DNA of 64,000 nucleotides from Anomaloglossus baeobatrachus (Eukaryota > Chordata > Amphibia > Anura > Aromobatidae): positions 109,352,744 to 109,416,743 of the forward strand of contig NC_134357.1 of NCBI RefSeq assembly GCF_048569485.1. Reading direction: 5' to 3'. The translations under genes were made by a program, and so were the position numbers. Each line of letters opens with the position of its first letter. The stretch's first letter is position 1. The notes under the pieces are model-generated. The model saw only the letters and a program-made list of their open reading frames with translations. It was not told the origin of the DNA and did not search any database. Of this stretch, positions 22,657-33,787 are shown piece by piece.

Positions 22657-23194
22657 ATTGAGTGCACACAAAAATCTATGTTGTAAAAATGTGTAAAATG
22701 GTGTTAATGGGATTCAGGTTCCAGGAGGTGATAACTAAGCATCTTCCTTCGTTATAGCTGTGTCATTGGACATAAATGATCCATATTAGACGTAAGGCTC
22801 CCTCCTATAAGACATGGCGTATCCAGTCTATACACCATAAATACCCTTGGTCCATGTCCCTTTAAGTGTGGGATCAGATCCGGTAGGCCTCTGCTTACCG
22901 GCGGTTTTCACTAGTGAAATCACTTTGATCACTAAGGAGACCAGCCCCCTGAGATTTGGGGATACCACTCCTCCATCTGAATGTGCAGGCTCCTGGATGG
23001 AGAAACAGTGGCTTGGAATTACGGCCTCATGAATACGATTACATCAGAATTCTGCATAAATTGCTTTCAAACGACACAAAATTTGTGCACAAAGTGGAGA
23101 AAATGTTATGATTTTTAGACTTTTCATGCCACAGTTAGTCTAATTCATGACATACTATGGGGTTCCTTATACCAGAAATCTTTCTCCTGTCAAT
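22657..23194. other. No gene seen
   Basis: Apparently unique sequence. Confidence 0.4.
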
Positions 23195-23202
23195 GACTAG
23201 AG

Positions 23203-23591
23203 CAGGGGTCCCCAACCTGTCGCTCTGGAACCACACTTGGCTCGCGGCCTCATGATGTGTGGCTGACGACTGCCAACTAGGTGCATTTGGACCAGTTTTT
23301 GCAAACTGCTGTGAAGAAGGGGGTCTCCAGATGGTGACAAATATAAGTAACTCCACACACAGGAGCAGATTTGAATGGAGGTAGGAACCCCAGGATATTG
23401 TATACTGCCTCAATGTGCTTTTTTTCTGTGGAAAAGCTTTGGCTGTCATTATACTAGTAATGGGGGTTTGGATGTCACTACTATGGGGGCGGGAGCTGGA
23501 TGGGGCTCGCGACCCTCTCTCAGAGCTAAATGTGGCTCTCAAACGTCTGAGCTGACTGTGGCTCTCAAGGTCAGTAAGGTGGGGACCACTG
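23203..23591. mobile_element. Short non-autonomous hAT element
   Basis: Ends CAGGGGTCCCCAACCT and, inverse, CAGTGGTCCCCACCTT, of the hAT type. Flanks GACTAGAG and GTGTAGAG match at six of eight positions, a worn 8-bp duplication. Body repeats GTGGCTCTCAA. At 389 bp it has no array, unlike the four larger hAT elements of the window. Confidence 0.75.
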
Positions 23592-23599
23592 GTGTAGAG

Positions 23600-24329
23600 T
23601 AAGATTTGTGGGAGGCGCACACCAGTGCTCAGACGCTCCTGATTCAGGCCAGTTTGACCATCACCGGTCTTGATGAATCTGGGCCTATATGTTTCTTATT
23701 GGACATCTGAGCTGCAGATCCGTGCCTGGCATTGTTACATAGGAGATGTGCTTTGATTTCACGGTTTTGTCTGATCACGTGGACTTGGTATGACATTTTT
23801 AGCTTTATCATGCCCTAAATGCCAGGAGCGCTGGAGTAGTAGGACAATTTATTTGCTGTATTAGGAGTTTCTTGGAGAGATGAGCCTGATAACACTATTT
23901 TTGTAGACCCTAAATGTATTTGACTTCTTCACTTCAAAGTATTAACACGTGTGTATTAATCGCTAAATTCAAGTCATTCTGTCCCACTACCACAAGTGTG
24001 TACCATCCGGCCCCTCGCCCTGCCGTCTGCCATTACTAATAGTGAGAGAGTGGCTTGTTAAGAGATGCCCGATACTAGCGCGGTCCTGTAGTAATAATAC
24101 GTCCCCGGTGTAACAAGTCAGGTCATGACCAAGTGGAGAACACATAACGTTACCGAGCCGCTCACCGAGTGCTGAGGTGCAAAGACTCTTTAGTGGAAGA
24201 GTTCAAATATCTTTTTGGTATTCACATCAGCACAAAAACTGCGCCCTCGCCGAGAGCTTCAGGGGTCGGCTTTTGACCCCTTGGTGAAGAGAAATCTCTC
24301 TTCAGTATACCAAGATATTTTGGTGTTTA
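23600..24329. other. No gene seen
   Basis: Unassigned sequence; no element ends or coding signal. Confidence 0.4.
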
Positions 24330-24605
24330 TGGTTCCCAATTTTGTGGTAACAGTTTGGGGAAGACCTTAGCAAGGTCCATAAAGGCATGGTTGGAGGAGT
24401 TTGGTCTGGAAGAGCATGACCAACCGAACAGAGCCCGGTCCTCAACTCCGTCCAACACCTCTGAGATTAACTAGAACAGATTGCTACCAAAATCCTGGAG
24501 GAAGTGTTCGGCATGGCACTGTGTACACCGCTATTACAAGGGCATTATTACAGAAAGGCATATTACAGTTTGTTAGCCTTTGTATGATGAGACATTCTGG
24601 ATTCC
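24330..24605 (+). mobile_element. Decayed Tc1-like transposase fragment
   Basis: CCAATTTTGTGGTAACAGTTTGGGG and the segment around 24430-24475, which in one frame resembles S-P-x-L-N-x-x-Q-H-L ahead of the last catalytic acid, match the DD34E transposase region SPDLNPIEHLWDELE in outline. Several stops and a lost N-terminal half. A different family from the copies at 1-1488 and 55304-56489. Confidence 0.6.
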
Positions 24606-24757
24606 TCTGATAAATGTTCTATATAAATTTTGTTTCATTCTTCCAAGGGATAAAAAAATAAATACATTTGTCATCATGTGATAGATACTAAGGTGCACAT
24701 CTTGTAAGACACCCCTGATATCTGTACTAGGAGGCCGAGCTTCCACATTTTGATGCC

Positions 24758-25142
24758 AACCATGTATCAGTTACTGGGCTGCTTTCTGCAGTTTTGATAA
24801 CCTCATTCTTTTCTGTTGCAGATCTAGCAGTTCTCTGAATTCTGAGCTCTGATTAACTCCATCCACACCACTGATTGTCAGCTTTCTACCTATGCACAGT
24901 GTACACAGAAAGCTGCCAATCAGTGGTGTGGGTGGGGATAAACAGAGCTCATGACTGTATTACCTACGGTACCTGGCAGAAAGTTTGCTAGTGCTCTTGC
25001 GATAATCTCCTGCTAATAACACAGATGTTTTTTTTTCAAAACTACAGCAAACAGCCCAATAAGTGACATATCCCTGGAATCAGGGTCTCTGTCTCTACAT
25101 TATGCTGCTTTCAGATTAGGTGGCAAAAACTGGTCTCTAATG
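24758..25142. mobile_element. Palindromic MITE related to the TTAA copy at 59929-60285
   Basis: Shares GTTACTGGGCTGCTTTCTGC and the inverse CAGCCCAATAAGTGAC, then TACATTATGCTGCTTTCAGA, with the 59929 copy. Its centre ACCACTGATTGTCAGC is also present in the copy at 31857. Outer TTAA ends are lost. Confidence 0.65.
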
Positions 25143-25375
25143 ACTGTACAGTTGTATAGCTATAGAGCAGTTTTGCACTTGACCACTGCAAAGGAAATTG
25201 CCTTTGCATAATATTTGAAAACTGCACCTAGCTGTGTATGGGAGCAGCGTTGGCTGCGGTGCGTATCGGGTGTGGTGCGGCCACAGGGTTTCCATCACAT
25301 GACTGTGAGCTATTTGCATATATTACTTCCTATTGCATAGCCTACAAGTTTCCCTACGCCAGTATGGCAGTCTCC

Positions 25376-26418
25376 TTAAAGCACCACTCCGGCATATCAT
25401 GTTTTTTTTTTTTTCTCCCTTTCTGCTGGAGTGGTGCTTTTAATCTAAGATCCCGGCCCCTGGCATCTTCGCTTCTTACTGGCGCCGCTCCTGTCCTGCG
25501 GCCCTATCTTGTGACTGCTACTTTTGACTGACTGGATGTCAAAAATTACTTCTCAAGCACTCAATGCAAGTCTATGAGAGCCAGAACGTGGCTCTCATAG
25601 ACTTGTATTGATTTGTAACCTCCGGTGGATTCCATAAGGCCTGTTTCACACGTCAGTAAAAAAACACAGATGTTCTTTACTGATGTGTAAAAAAAAAAAA
25701 AAGCCTATGTCCCTTCGTGTGCCGTGATTCACGGCACACAGTGGTTGTTCAGGTTCAATCCATGATACGTGATCCGTACTCGGTGATTGCACATGGACAT
25801 TACTCACCTGTCACACTCCTGCTCTCTCCATGGTGCTGAACTCGGCGCTGCAGCGTCCATCCACCGCTCTCTGCAGCTACTTCCGGGTCGGCTCTTGCTG
25901 CATTCATGAATATTCATGAGTCGGGCAGGAAGCTGCAGAGAGCACAGGCTGCACAGAGCGTCGCTGGAATGGTGAGTTGAAAATGCTTTTTATTTTATAT
26001 GTACGTTTTTTTGTTTTTTTTTGGTACGTGTTTCACAGATCACACCATAGTGTGGTCCATGGGACATCAGTGATGACAGAAAAAAACGGACTTGTCTTTG
26101 TGCGGCAATCCCGGACACGCGTGTACACCGCATGGAGACACGGTCAGTGAAAGACCACTGATGTGTGCGCAGACACATTGATTACAATGGGTCTGCGTAT
26201 GTCAGTGATTCTGGTATGTATAAAAAAAAAAAAGCTCAGATGTACCAGAATCACTGACGTCTGAAACAGGCCTAACACACTGAAGCGATCTAGTAGGTCA
26301 CAAACTGCCTTATACATATGGGACCGGTGCCATTAAAAGGTAAGGATGCCGGAGGGCAAGTATAAACCAGGGGCACCACGCAGTGAGCAAAACAAACAAT
26401 ACTGGAGTGGTGCTTTAA
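25376..26418. mobile_element. TTAA-flanked MITE (AGCACCACTCC ends) with a nested MITE
   Basis: TTAA AGCACCACTCC on the left and GGAGTGGTGCT TTAA on the right, exact inverse, at 25376 and 26418. A further GGAGTGGTGCTTTTAA copy sits at 25429-25444. The middle is occupied by the TAA-flanked MITE 25638-26272, which is therefore younger. Confidence 0.82.
25638..26272. mobile_element. Palindromic MITE, GGCCTGTTTCACACGTCAG ends, TAA duplication
   Basis: Inverse ends GGCCTGTTTCACACGTCAG and CTGACGTCTGAAACAGGCC, TAA at 25635-25637 and 26273-26275. Nested in the TTAA MITE above. Confidence 0.85.
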
Positions 26419-26775
26419 ACTGGTTGCCCAGGTTTGGGATAAAAGTTTGTAGTATACAGTATGTGAGACTGCAGACTTCTGAATCCTCTGTGTGCACATT
26501 TCATGCTGTCAAGATTTTGAGGTGAGAACGGACGATCACTTGGCCATTTGCATACTTCCAGACATATTCTGACTTGACGTGCGTGGCCTAGCTCAATACA
26601 AGTGAATTCAGCAAAGCTGAATGTTTAATCGGCACGTGATGACTGCCTGGTCTCACTGCCGGCTGTGGAGAATCCTGACAGTGTGCAATGCGCACACTTA
26701 GACGATTCAGAAGACTGCATAATATTTCTTACTATTGTATGATTATCTCTATTTACATAAAATTAGAAAACTCTT

Positions 26776-27435
26776 CAAAGAGGATGTCCGGGACCTTCCC
26801 TTAGAATAGGCAGAGAAAAAAGATTGCTCCCCATACATAGGAAATAAGAGCTGTCTGTGTCTTGATGCTTGCTGTTCCTATACTGCGGACTGACAGAAAT
26901 ACATAGAATGAAAAAAGGACGGGAGGAATGGCACATCCACGGTAAATAAAAAATACAGTACGATCAAGGGTGCAGCTAGCGCCAGAAGTGCGCAAGTGTG
27001 TTTTTATACACAACCACCATGTGGATTTCTATCTGATGAATATAAAATAAAGTTTTAAGATTTCTTTCATCGTGGATGTGCTATTACTCCCCTCCTTTTT
27101 ACCTTGGGATTTGTAATCCATGTCTGATGGGCTGTTCCCGACTCGGCAGCTGACCGAAACTACTCCATTGTGAAGCTGCACAGCTCTGTGGACAGAATAG
27201 TGGCCGCGGTTGGGTACTGCATATCTGCCCCCTATTGAGTCAAATACAGGGTGGATGTGCAGTACCCAGCCGTGGCCAGTATACAGTGGATGGAGCTGTG
27301 CACCTCTGAAACTGAGCAGGTCCTGGTGGTGGCGGCACTGGGAACGGCCGGTGTCGGATGTTGCACCCTCACTGATCAGACATTGATGACCTATCCTAAG
27401 GATTGATCGTCAATGTTAAATTCCCAGAAAACCCA
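26776..27435. mobile_element. MITE with AAAGAGGATGTCCGGGAC end, composite
   Basis: Left end and the CAGACATTGATGACCTATCC segment near 27380 resemble the TTAA MITE at 57338-57679. A second inverted pair, GGCACATCCACG at about 26930 and CGTGGATGTGC at about 27073, marks another small element inside. Confidence 0.6.
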
Positions 27436-27617
27436 TTAAAATTGTATTTGGGAGTGGTGCAGACTTACAATCAATGAAATATGATGTAGATCCGGGGTAT
27501 TCAACTTTTTCCTTGAGAGCTACATTCAGCTATGAGAGATGTTCGTGAGCCACATCCAGTGCCCCCCTCCCCTACAGTAGTGACACCCAGAACCCACCAT
27601 TGTCGGTGTGATGGTAG

Positions 27618-28541
27618 TGTAGCGCCCCTGAAACAATCAGGGTGCTACAAGGTTCTGCATCCCCACAAGGATGCAGGGCCTACCCCCTTAGGGACCCAGA
27701 ACCCAACAAAAATCCAGGTAATCCCAGTTTTCCCCAACAATCCCCCATACAATGTTACCCAGCTAGGGTGAGACCATGGATGGCCGCCTAGAGGTGGAGC
27801 CACTCCAGTCCACTAGTTGACCAGGTGGGAGGGGCAGACTGTGGACAGAGAAAACACAGGAAGTCAGTAGTCAGAACTGCAGTGACTGTAGAGAGACAAG
27901 TGTCAGACAGACGAGGAGTGAAGGTGGAAGTGTCGCCACGTCCTGACTCAGGTTAACGGTGACCTGGTACCCAGGAGAAGTAGTTGCCGGTGAAGTACTC
28001 CCGGAACTACGCACAGACTGGGTACAGGACCCTAGGACAGGAAAGAGCTCCAAGCCAACCTGTTAACACCTGCACAGCAAGGGGATCATCAAGGACCTTG
28101 CTGACCCTAAATAATGTGAAGGCTCGGTAGCAACGGGAGAATCGGGGACAGGACCAGAGACTTCAACCCCACAGGGTTCATGCTACCGTCAGGTGGACAG
28201 AAGTGGACAAACCACAGAATGGGGACCCCCAGTGTTCCATACCACGGGGACCCACTTACCAGAGACAGGTGCAGGGGAAGAAGGTACCCTACTTGTGGAG
28301 GGTCTAGCATTCTAGCTGCTACTACCATCAGCCCCAGTGGTGACATTCTGCAGCGGCAGCTCCCTACACTTAGCCGCAACACCGCAAGTGGTGTCACATG
28401 TGAACATTATCTTACTCTCCCCTCTAAATATCCCCATTACACAAAGGGCCAAGGGCACGGAACCGGGTAACGGCCACCACCATGACATCCCCAATAGAGA
28501 CACTGCCCGGGACAGAGTACCCCATATCCCTGGGTGCGACA
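27618..28541 (+). mobile_element. Solo LTR, 924 bp
   Basis: Begins TGTAGCGCCCCTG, ends GGGTGCGACA, with the 4-bp duplication GTAG on both sides (27614-27617, 28542-28545). No internal coding region adjoins it, so it is a recombined solo LTR. The start resembles the LTR-like sequence at 63391 (TGTGGCGCCCTGG), suggesting related families. Superfamily (Gypsy-like or retroviral) cannot be fixed from the LTR alone. It is younger than the hAT that holds it. Confidence 0.8.
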
Positions 28542-28844
28542 GTAGCTAAATCTTCCCCTCAGAAAGCAAACTGAAACTTTGTGCCCTCTCCCCCCATATG
28601 CAGTTTACTTACTTCCAAGGGTTCCCACTTCCCCACCCTGTTATTTTTTATCAGGCACACTCACTAGACTATTGCCATCCAGCTTCGAGTAAATGCCTAT
28701 CTCCTGCTTAAAATATTTATCTCTATCCCTACACCCTGCTAGTAACTGCACGTCCAGATTTGCTCTACTCTATGGGGCCACTTACAAAAATCACCGTCTG
28801 GAGACCTTCTCTTCATAACTGTTTGCTAGATATGGTGCTATTGC

Positions 28845-29690
28845 GACAAGCTGGCAGGCAGCCACGAGCCGCACTAATGTACCAAGCTGAGAGCCACGAG
28901 CTGCACATCATGGGTCCATGAGCCGCACTAATGCGACAAGCTGGCAGGCAACCACGAGCCGCACATCCTGGGTCCATGAGCTGCACTAATGCACCAGGCT
29001 GGTAGATAGCCACGAGCTGCACATCATGGGTCCACGAGCCGCACTAATGCGACAAGCTGGCAGGCAGCCACAAGCCGCATATCCTGAGTCTACGAGCCAC
29101 ACTAATGCATCAAGCTGACAGATAGCCATGAGCTGCACATCCTGGGTCCACGAGCCGAACTAATGTACCAAGCTAAGAGATAGCCACGAGCTGCACATCA
29201 TGGGTCCATGAGCCGCACTAATGCGACGAGCTGGCAGGCTGCCGCGAGCCACACATCCTGGGTCTATGAGCCACGCTAATGCACCAAGCTGACAGATAGC
29301 CATGTGCCGCACATCCTGGGTCCATGAGCCACGCTAATGCACCAAGCTGACAGATAGCCATGTGCCGCACATCCTGGGTCCATGAGCTGCACTATAATGC
29401 ACCAGGCTGGTAGATAGCCACGAGCTGCAAATCGTGGGTCCACGAGCCGCACTAATGCAACAAGCTGGCAGGCAGCCACGAGCCACACATCCTAAGTCCA
29501 TTAGCTGCACTAATGCACCAGGCTGGTAGATAGCCACGAGCTGCACATCATGGGTCCACGAGCCGCACTAATGCAACAAGCTGACAGATCGCCATGAGCT
29601 GCACATCATGGGTTCACAAGCCATGCTAATGCAACAAGCAAGCAGGCAGCCATGAACCACACATCCTGGGTCCACGAGCCACAGTTTGGT
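28845..29690. repeat. Composite minisatellite in hAT (GAGCCGCACTAATGC units)
   Basis: Two half-units alternate: ACGAGCCGCACTAATGCGAC with AAGCTGGCAGGCAGCC, and ACGAGCTGCACATCATGGG. Composite period is about 58-60 bp, roughly fourteen copies with substitutions. Confidence 0.9.
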
Positions 29691-29706
29691 GACACCTGAT
29701 GTAGAT

Positions 29707-30138
29707 GTAAGTCGTATATGTGAATTGTTAGCCCTATGTCACACATCGCAATGTACATGCCTGCAGAAGGCAAAATGTTGAAGGTTTCTAAGAACATTTT
29801 CATGTTAATTAACCTGAGAATCATTTAGAATGGCTTTCTCCTGCTGTTACCAGTGGCTGGCACACAGGTTGAAGCTAGACAGTTGTTTGTGCTTTCTTTC
29901 TGCCGGCCGTGTAGAGCAGGAACGTTTTGGTGAGTTGCTATGAGCCGTGGTGAAGGAATTCTCCCGCAGTCAGTGCTTGATTAATAGTGTTAGCTCATCA
30001 CCCGCACGTGAAAATGTGGGGCTGCAATACTGGAAAAAAACACTATCCAGTCACAGCGTTATTAGCGCACGGACCCAGAAAAACTCAGCTTGTGTTGTGC
30101 CTTCAGAGCCTGTATTGGAAACGTGCAGTTATACAGTA
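29707..30138. other. No gene seen
   Basis: Apparently unique sequence between the hAT and the mariner-type MITE. Confidence 0.4.
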
Positions 30139-30140
30139 TA

Positions 30141-30678
30141 CAGTGTGTCCACCCATATCCTGCCCTCCGCCATTAACTTGAGAACGGTGGCAACTATAGG
30201 CATAGAAGTGGTGTCTAGGTATAGTAAAGTAGCCATGCGCTATGCAATGAAACCACCTATAGCGCCACCTGGTGGAAAACAACAGAGTTAGCATTTTTAT
30301 CTCAAAAACGGAACGAGATAAAGAAAAAAGTGAATTACAAAGTTGTAGGGCATCATCAATTCAATACAAATCAATACCTTGCATACAGAAATGCAATGAT
30401 TGGAACGTGTAAAACTCACAAGGCTGCGGACGTGAAGCGATACCTCATGGAGACCTTCCTACAAGTCATTGGGTATGGTTAATTCACTTTTTTTCCTCTA
30501 TCTCGTTCCATTTTCGAAATAAAAATGCTAACTCCATTGTTTTCCACCAGGTGGCGCTATAGGTGGTTTCATTGCGTAGCACATGGCTACTTTACTATCC
30601 CTAGACACCACTTCTATGCCTATAGCTGCCGCTGTTCTCACGTTAATGGCAGTGGACAGGATATGGGTGGACACACTG
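30141..30678. mobile_element. Mariner-type MITE, 538 bp, TA duplication
   Basis: Inverse ends CAGTGTGTCCACCCATATCC, each bounded by TA. The arms remain similar for almost 200 bases, including GGCGCTATAGGTGGTTTCAT, with a unique centre of about 150 bp. No transposase. Confidence 0.87.
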
Positions 30679-30715
30679 TATACAAAAAAATTGAAAGTGT
30701 GTGTATGCATGTGTG

Positions 30716-30718
<3 letters not shown>

Positions 30719-30796
<78 letters not shown>

Positions 30797-30922
30797 ATAT
30801 ATATGTATATATGTATATATATATATATGTGTATATGTATATATATGTGTGTGTATATATGTATGTATATATATATATATATGTATGTATGTATATATAT
30901 ATATATAATATAATATAATATA

Positions 30923-31003
<81 letters not shown>
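30719..31003. repeat. Long TA/TG microsatellite
   Basis: Nearly 285 bases of TA dinucleotides with scattered GTATAT and TAATA variants. Y/I-rich open frames on both strands are artefacts. Confidence 0.95.
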
Positions 31004-31856
31004 GTAAAATATCAACCACTGAGGACTCTGTTCTTTTAAACAATTTTTGTATAGATATGGGCAATAAAATCAGTTTTTTTTGGGAGTAAAGCCTAATGAA
31101 CATGGCAGAGCTGTATGTAGAAAGGCTCAATTCGTCCCGTCTGCCTTCCTACACTGCCATATGGTGCTACATGTGGCACTATACTACTATTGGAATAGCT
31201 CCGTAATACAGCGTCCAGCATTTATAACTAGCATTTATTTTTCTGTCACATTCACATGAAGTATACGACATTGGAGACATATGGAGGAACAGTAGGGCCC
31301 CGTGGAGCTTAATGGGTGCCATATTACATTGCCAAAACACTCAGTTTGTACAAAGCCGTAATATTAATATGCTTGTATGCTTGATGTGGATGTGTTGTGC
31401 TAGAATTGATGAGTTCTTAAAATCTTGGCTTCCAACCCTCATCATAATATATGCTCTAGTCCACATTTTAGCCATCATGCGTTTTGCAGAAAATTTTCTG
31501 GCAGAAGGTAACGGGTGTGGGCACCGGCTCTCATGGAAATGACTGGTGCGAGTATAAGCAGTGTTATTTTCAATGAAAACCGGTAACCCCTGTCTTAAAC
31601 CCAAGCATCGTCTCCCACCTCTCCCCTCCACACCTTCTTGAATTGTTGAAATGGTGATCCTGTGACTTCTAGGTGGGAACTTATTGAATGTTGTTTGTTT
31701 TTTTGTTGTTTTTTTTTGTTTTTTGTTTTTTTATATATACAATAATGCGGATGGATGATTATTTTTGGATCACTGAGAGGCCCACAATAGGGACCTCCAC
31801 TGATTGTGAACTGTTAAGCATGTGCATTGCAGAAGTGCAAATGTCTGCTGCTCTAT
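31004..31856. other. No gene seen
   Basis: Unassigned sequence, including a T/G-rich run near 31690-31735. Confidence 0.4.
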
Positions 31857-32051
31857 TTAAATGGAATATGTCAGCAGGTTTTTGTCATGAAAATTGAGAG
31901 CCACGTGTAAGGGCAGAGAGCCTGATTCCAGCAATATATCACCTACTGGACTACTTGGTGTAGTTTTAATAAAATCTCTGTTGTAGAAGTAGCAGTGCTC
32001 AGAATACTGAGCTGTGTATAACCTTGCCAACACCATTGATTGTCAGCTTGC

Positions 32052-32575
32052 TGGGGGTGGAAATAAAACCACCAGAAGGAAAATAATGACAGAGACAAGA
32101 TATATAGATAAAATATTAAATATTTATTGGAATTTATGTTGAAACCAGCGCCCCCTGAGGAAATTTCTAGCAGACGAAACGCGCGTTGGGGTTAGCAGCA
32201 GACAGCTAAATCTGACCATCCACTAAAGTATCTAACTAGTTTGCTACCACATTGATGGACATATTTTAGATATTTATGCATTGGCATATTTTATTTAGGA
32301 GTTATAACTCCATATAGTACATCCTCTGCAATCCCATGCACTACTGCATGCATTCTATTGCAAGCCATACTGATCATCTATAGTGGTATATATGGTCTTA
32401 TCTGTATTGTCACTTTTCAATCTGCTGCTATTTGAAACATCCCTGTTGTGATTTTATATTTTTGCATGATTTGGATTTAACATAAAATCTCAAATATTTC
32501 TTAGAATTTATCTCTATATCTTTTCTTTGTCACTGTTTTCCTTCTGGTGTTTTTGTTTTCACCTCCTAAGAATTT
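32052..32575 (+). mobile_element. Retroelement-like insertion with inverted ends and a hammerhead-like core
   Basis: The first 80 bases are an inverted copy of the 3' end: CACCAGAAGGAAAATAATGA at 32066 against its complement at 32535-32555. Between lies an AT-rich body with the hammerhead-like core at 32147-32195. Inverted duplication of one end and a hammerhead motif are both known from Penelope-like elements. No reverse transcriptase frame is present. Target duplication not found for this copy. Confidence 0.55.
32147..32195 (+). ncRNA. Hammerhead ribozyme-like core
   Basis: CCCC (32151-32154), CTGAGGA (32155-32161), GAAA (32176-32179), CGCGCGTT (32180-32187), GGGG (32188-32191). This follows the type I hammerhead order: stem I 5' strand, CUGANGA box, stem II, GAAA box, a minimal self-pairing stem III, NUH cleavage triplet (GUU), stem I 3' strand. 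CCCC and GGGG pair. Stem II is weak: only TCT/AGA pair around AGC, and the base pair next to the core is missing, so activity is doubtful. Confidence 0.5.
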
Positions 32576-32961
32576 TTGATTTTTAAGCTCATGTATGGTG
32601 ATCATTGACAGTTTTTTTGATCAAAGTACATGGTATACAGAAAGCTGCCAATTAGTGGGAGGGGGCAGGGTTACTCAGATTAGCTGCACTGGCTTGCTTG
32701 TGACACCCAGTCTAGCAGTGATACCTCCTGTTGATAAAACACTGATTGTATTGAAAGTAAAGCAAGCAGCCTAAGGGGTACTTTGCACGCTGAGACATCG
32801 CTATCCGATTGTAGCGATGCCGAGCGCGATAGTCCCCGCCCCCGTCGCAGATGCGATATCTTGTGATAGCTGCCGTAGCGAACATTATCGCTACGGCAGC
32901 TTCACACGCACTTACCTACCCTGCGACGTCGCTGTGGCCAGCGACCCGCCTCCTTCCTAAG

Positions 32962-33375
32962 AACAGAAGAAAAAAATCAGCTCACCGAGTTGCTATGATC
33001 CGCTGTATATCCAGGGCTGCGCACGGAGGGCTAGGCTGCCATAGAGGAATCAAGGAAGAAGAATTTCCAGCGCGGTCCAAATTGTCATGTAAAAAATCAT
33101 CTTTATTCATAAATCCATAAAATAGGAGTTTACAGGCGGTCAGCAGGATATTGCATAGATATTATTCAGACCCCACAAAGCTACGCGTTTCGACGTGAGT
33201 CTTAATCATGCTCTGAGCATGATTAAGACTCACGTCGAAACGCGTAGCTTTGTGGGGTCTGAATAATATCTATGCAATATCCTGCTGACCGCCTGTAAAC
33301 TCCTATTTTATGGATTTATGAATAAAAATGATTTTTTATATGACAATTTGGACCGCGCTGGAAATTCTTCTTGAT
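32962..33375 (+). mobile_element. Snap-back retroelement insertion, 14-bp target duplication
   Basis: Flanked by perfect GCCTCCTTCCTAAG copies (32948-32961, 33376-33389). The insert is an almost exact palindrome of about 150 bases per arm centred near 33213: one arm runs from AGAATTTCCAGCGCGGTCC to TTAATCATGCTC, the other is its inverse. The centre carries a hammerhead-like core on each strand. A long, variable-length target duplication indicates target-primed integration, not a DNA transposon. Confidence 0.75.
33216..33252 (+). ncRNA. Degenerate hammerhead-like core
   Basis: AGC (33216-33218), ATGATTA (33219-33225), A, stem II GAC (33227-33229) with loop TCAC and GTC (33234-33236), GAAA (33237-33240), CGCGTA, then GCT. 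Stem II closes perfectly and AGC/GCT can form stem I. The catalytic box reads AUGAUUA instead of CUGANGA, so it is probably inactive. The opposite arm carries the same core on the minus strand. Confidence 0.45.
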
Positions 33376-33787
33376 GCCTCCTTCCTAAGGGGGTGGGTCA
33401 TGCGGCGTCACAGCGACGTCACACGGCAGGCGGCCAATAGAAGCAGAGGGGTGGACATGAGTGGGACGTAACATCCCGCCCACCTCCTTCCTTCCGCATA
33501 GCCGGTGGAGGCAGGTAAGGAGATGTTCCTCGCTCCTGCGGCTTCATACACAGCGATGTGTGCTGCCGCAGGAACGAGGAACAACATCGTACCTGTCGCT
33601 GCAGCGAAATTATGAAAATGACCGACACTACACAGATCACCGATTTTTCTACGCTTTTGCGGTCCTTTATTGGTGCTTCTAGGCTTTACACGTTGCCACA
33701 TCGTTACCGCCGCCGGATGTGCGTCACTTTCGATTTGACCCCGACGATATCTCAGTAGCGATGTCACAACGTACAAAGTACCCCTAA

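Larger units (their letters stand above)
27492..29698. mobile_element. hAT element with solo LTR and minisatellite inside
   Basis: Ends CCGGGGTATTCAACTTTTTC and, inverse, CAGGTGTCACCAAACT; flanks are perfect 8-bp copies ATGTAGAT (27484-27491, 29699-29706). No transposase frame. Inside are a solo LTR (27618-28541) and a GAGCCGCAC minisatellite (28845-29690) that runs right up to the terminal repeat. The unit resembles the subterminal GTGAGCCACATCCAG near 27547, so the array may have been seeded from the hAT end itself. Confidence 0.8.
31857..32771. mobile_element. TTAA MITE split by a retroelement and cut by a TWA MITE
   Basis: TTAAATGGAATATGTCAGCAGG start, then GATTCCAGCAATATATCACC and CCATTGATTGTCAGC as in the copies at 24758 and 59929. 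At about 32050 it is interrupted by the 520-bp element carrying a hammerhead-like core; it resumes near 32600 (CAGAAAGCTGCCAATTAGTG) and stops where the MITE at 32775 begins. Confidence 0.65.
32775..33784. mobile_element. CpG-rich palindromic MITE (TAA duplication) interrupted by a snap-back element
   Basis: Ends GGGGTACTTTGCACGCTG and inverse TACAAAGTACCCC, TAA at 32772-32774 and 33785-33787. Interior is closely similar to the copy at 774-1355 (GAGCGCGATAGTCCCCGCCC). At 32948-33389 it is split by the insertion described next. Confidence 0.87.

Noticed and set aside
30528-31130. 200-codon Y/I-rich frame
   Set aside because: TA microsatellite translation.
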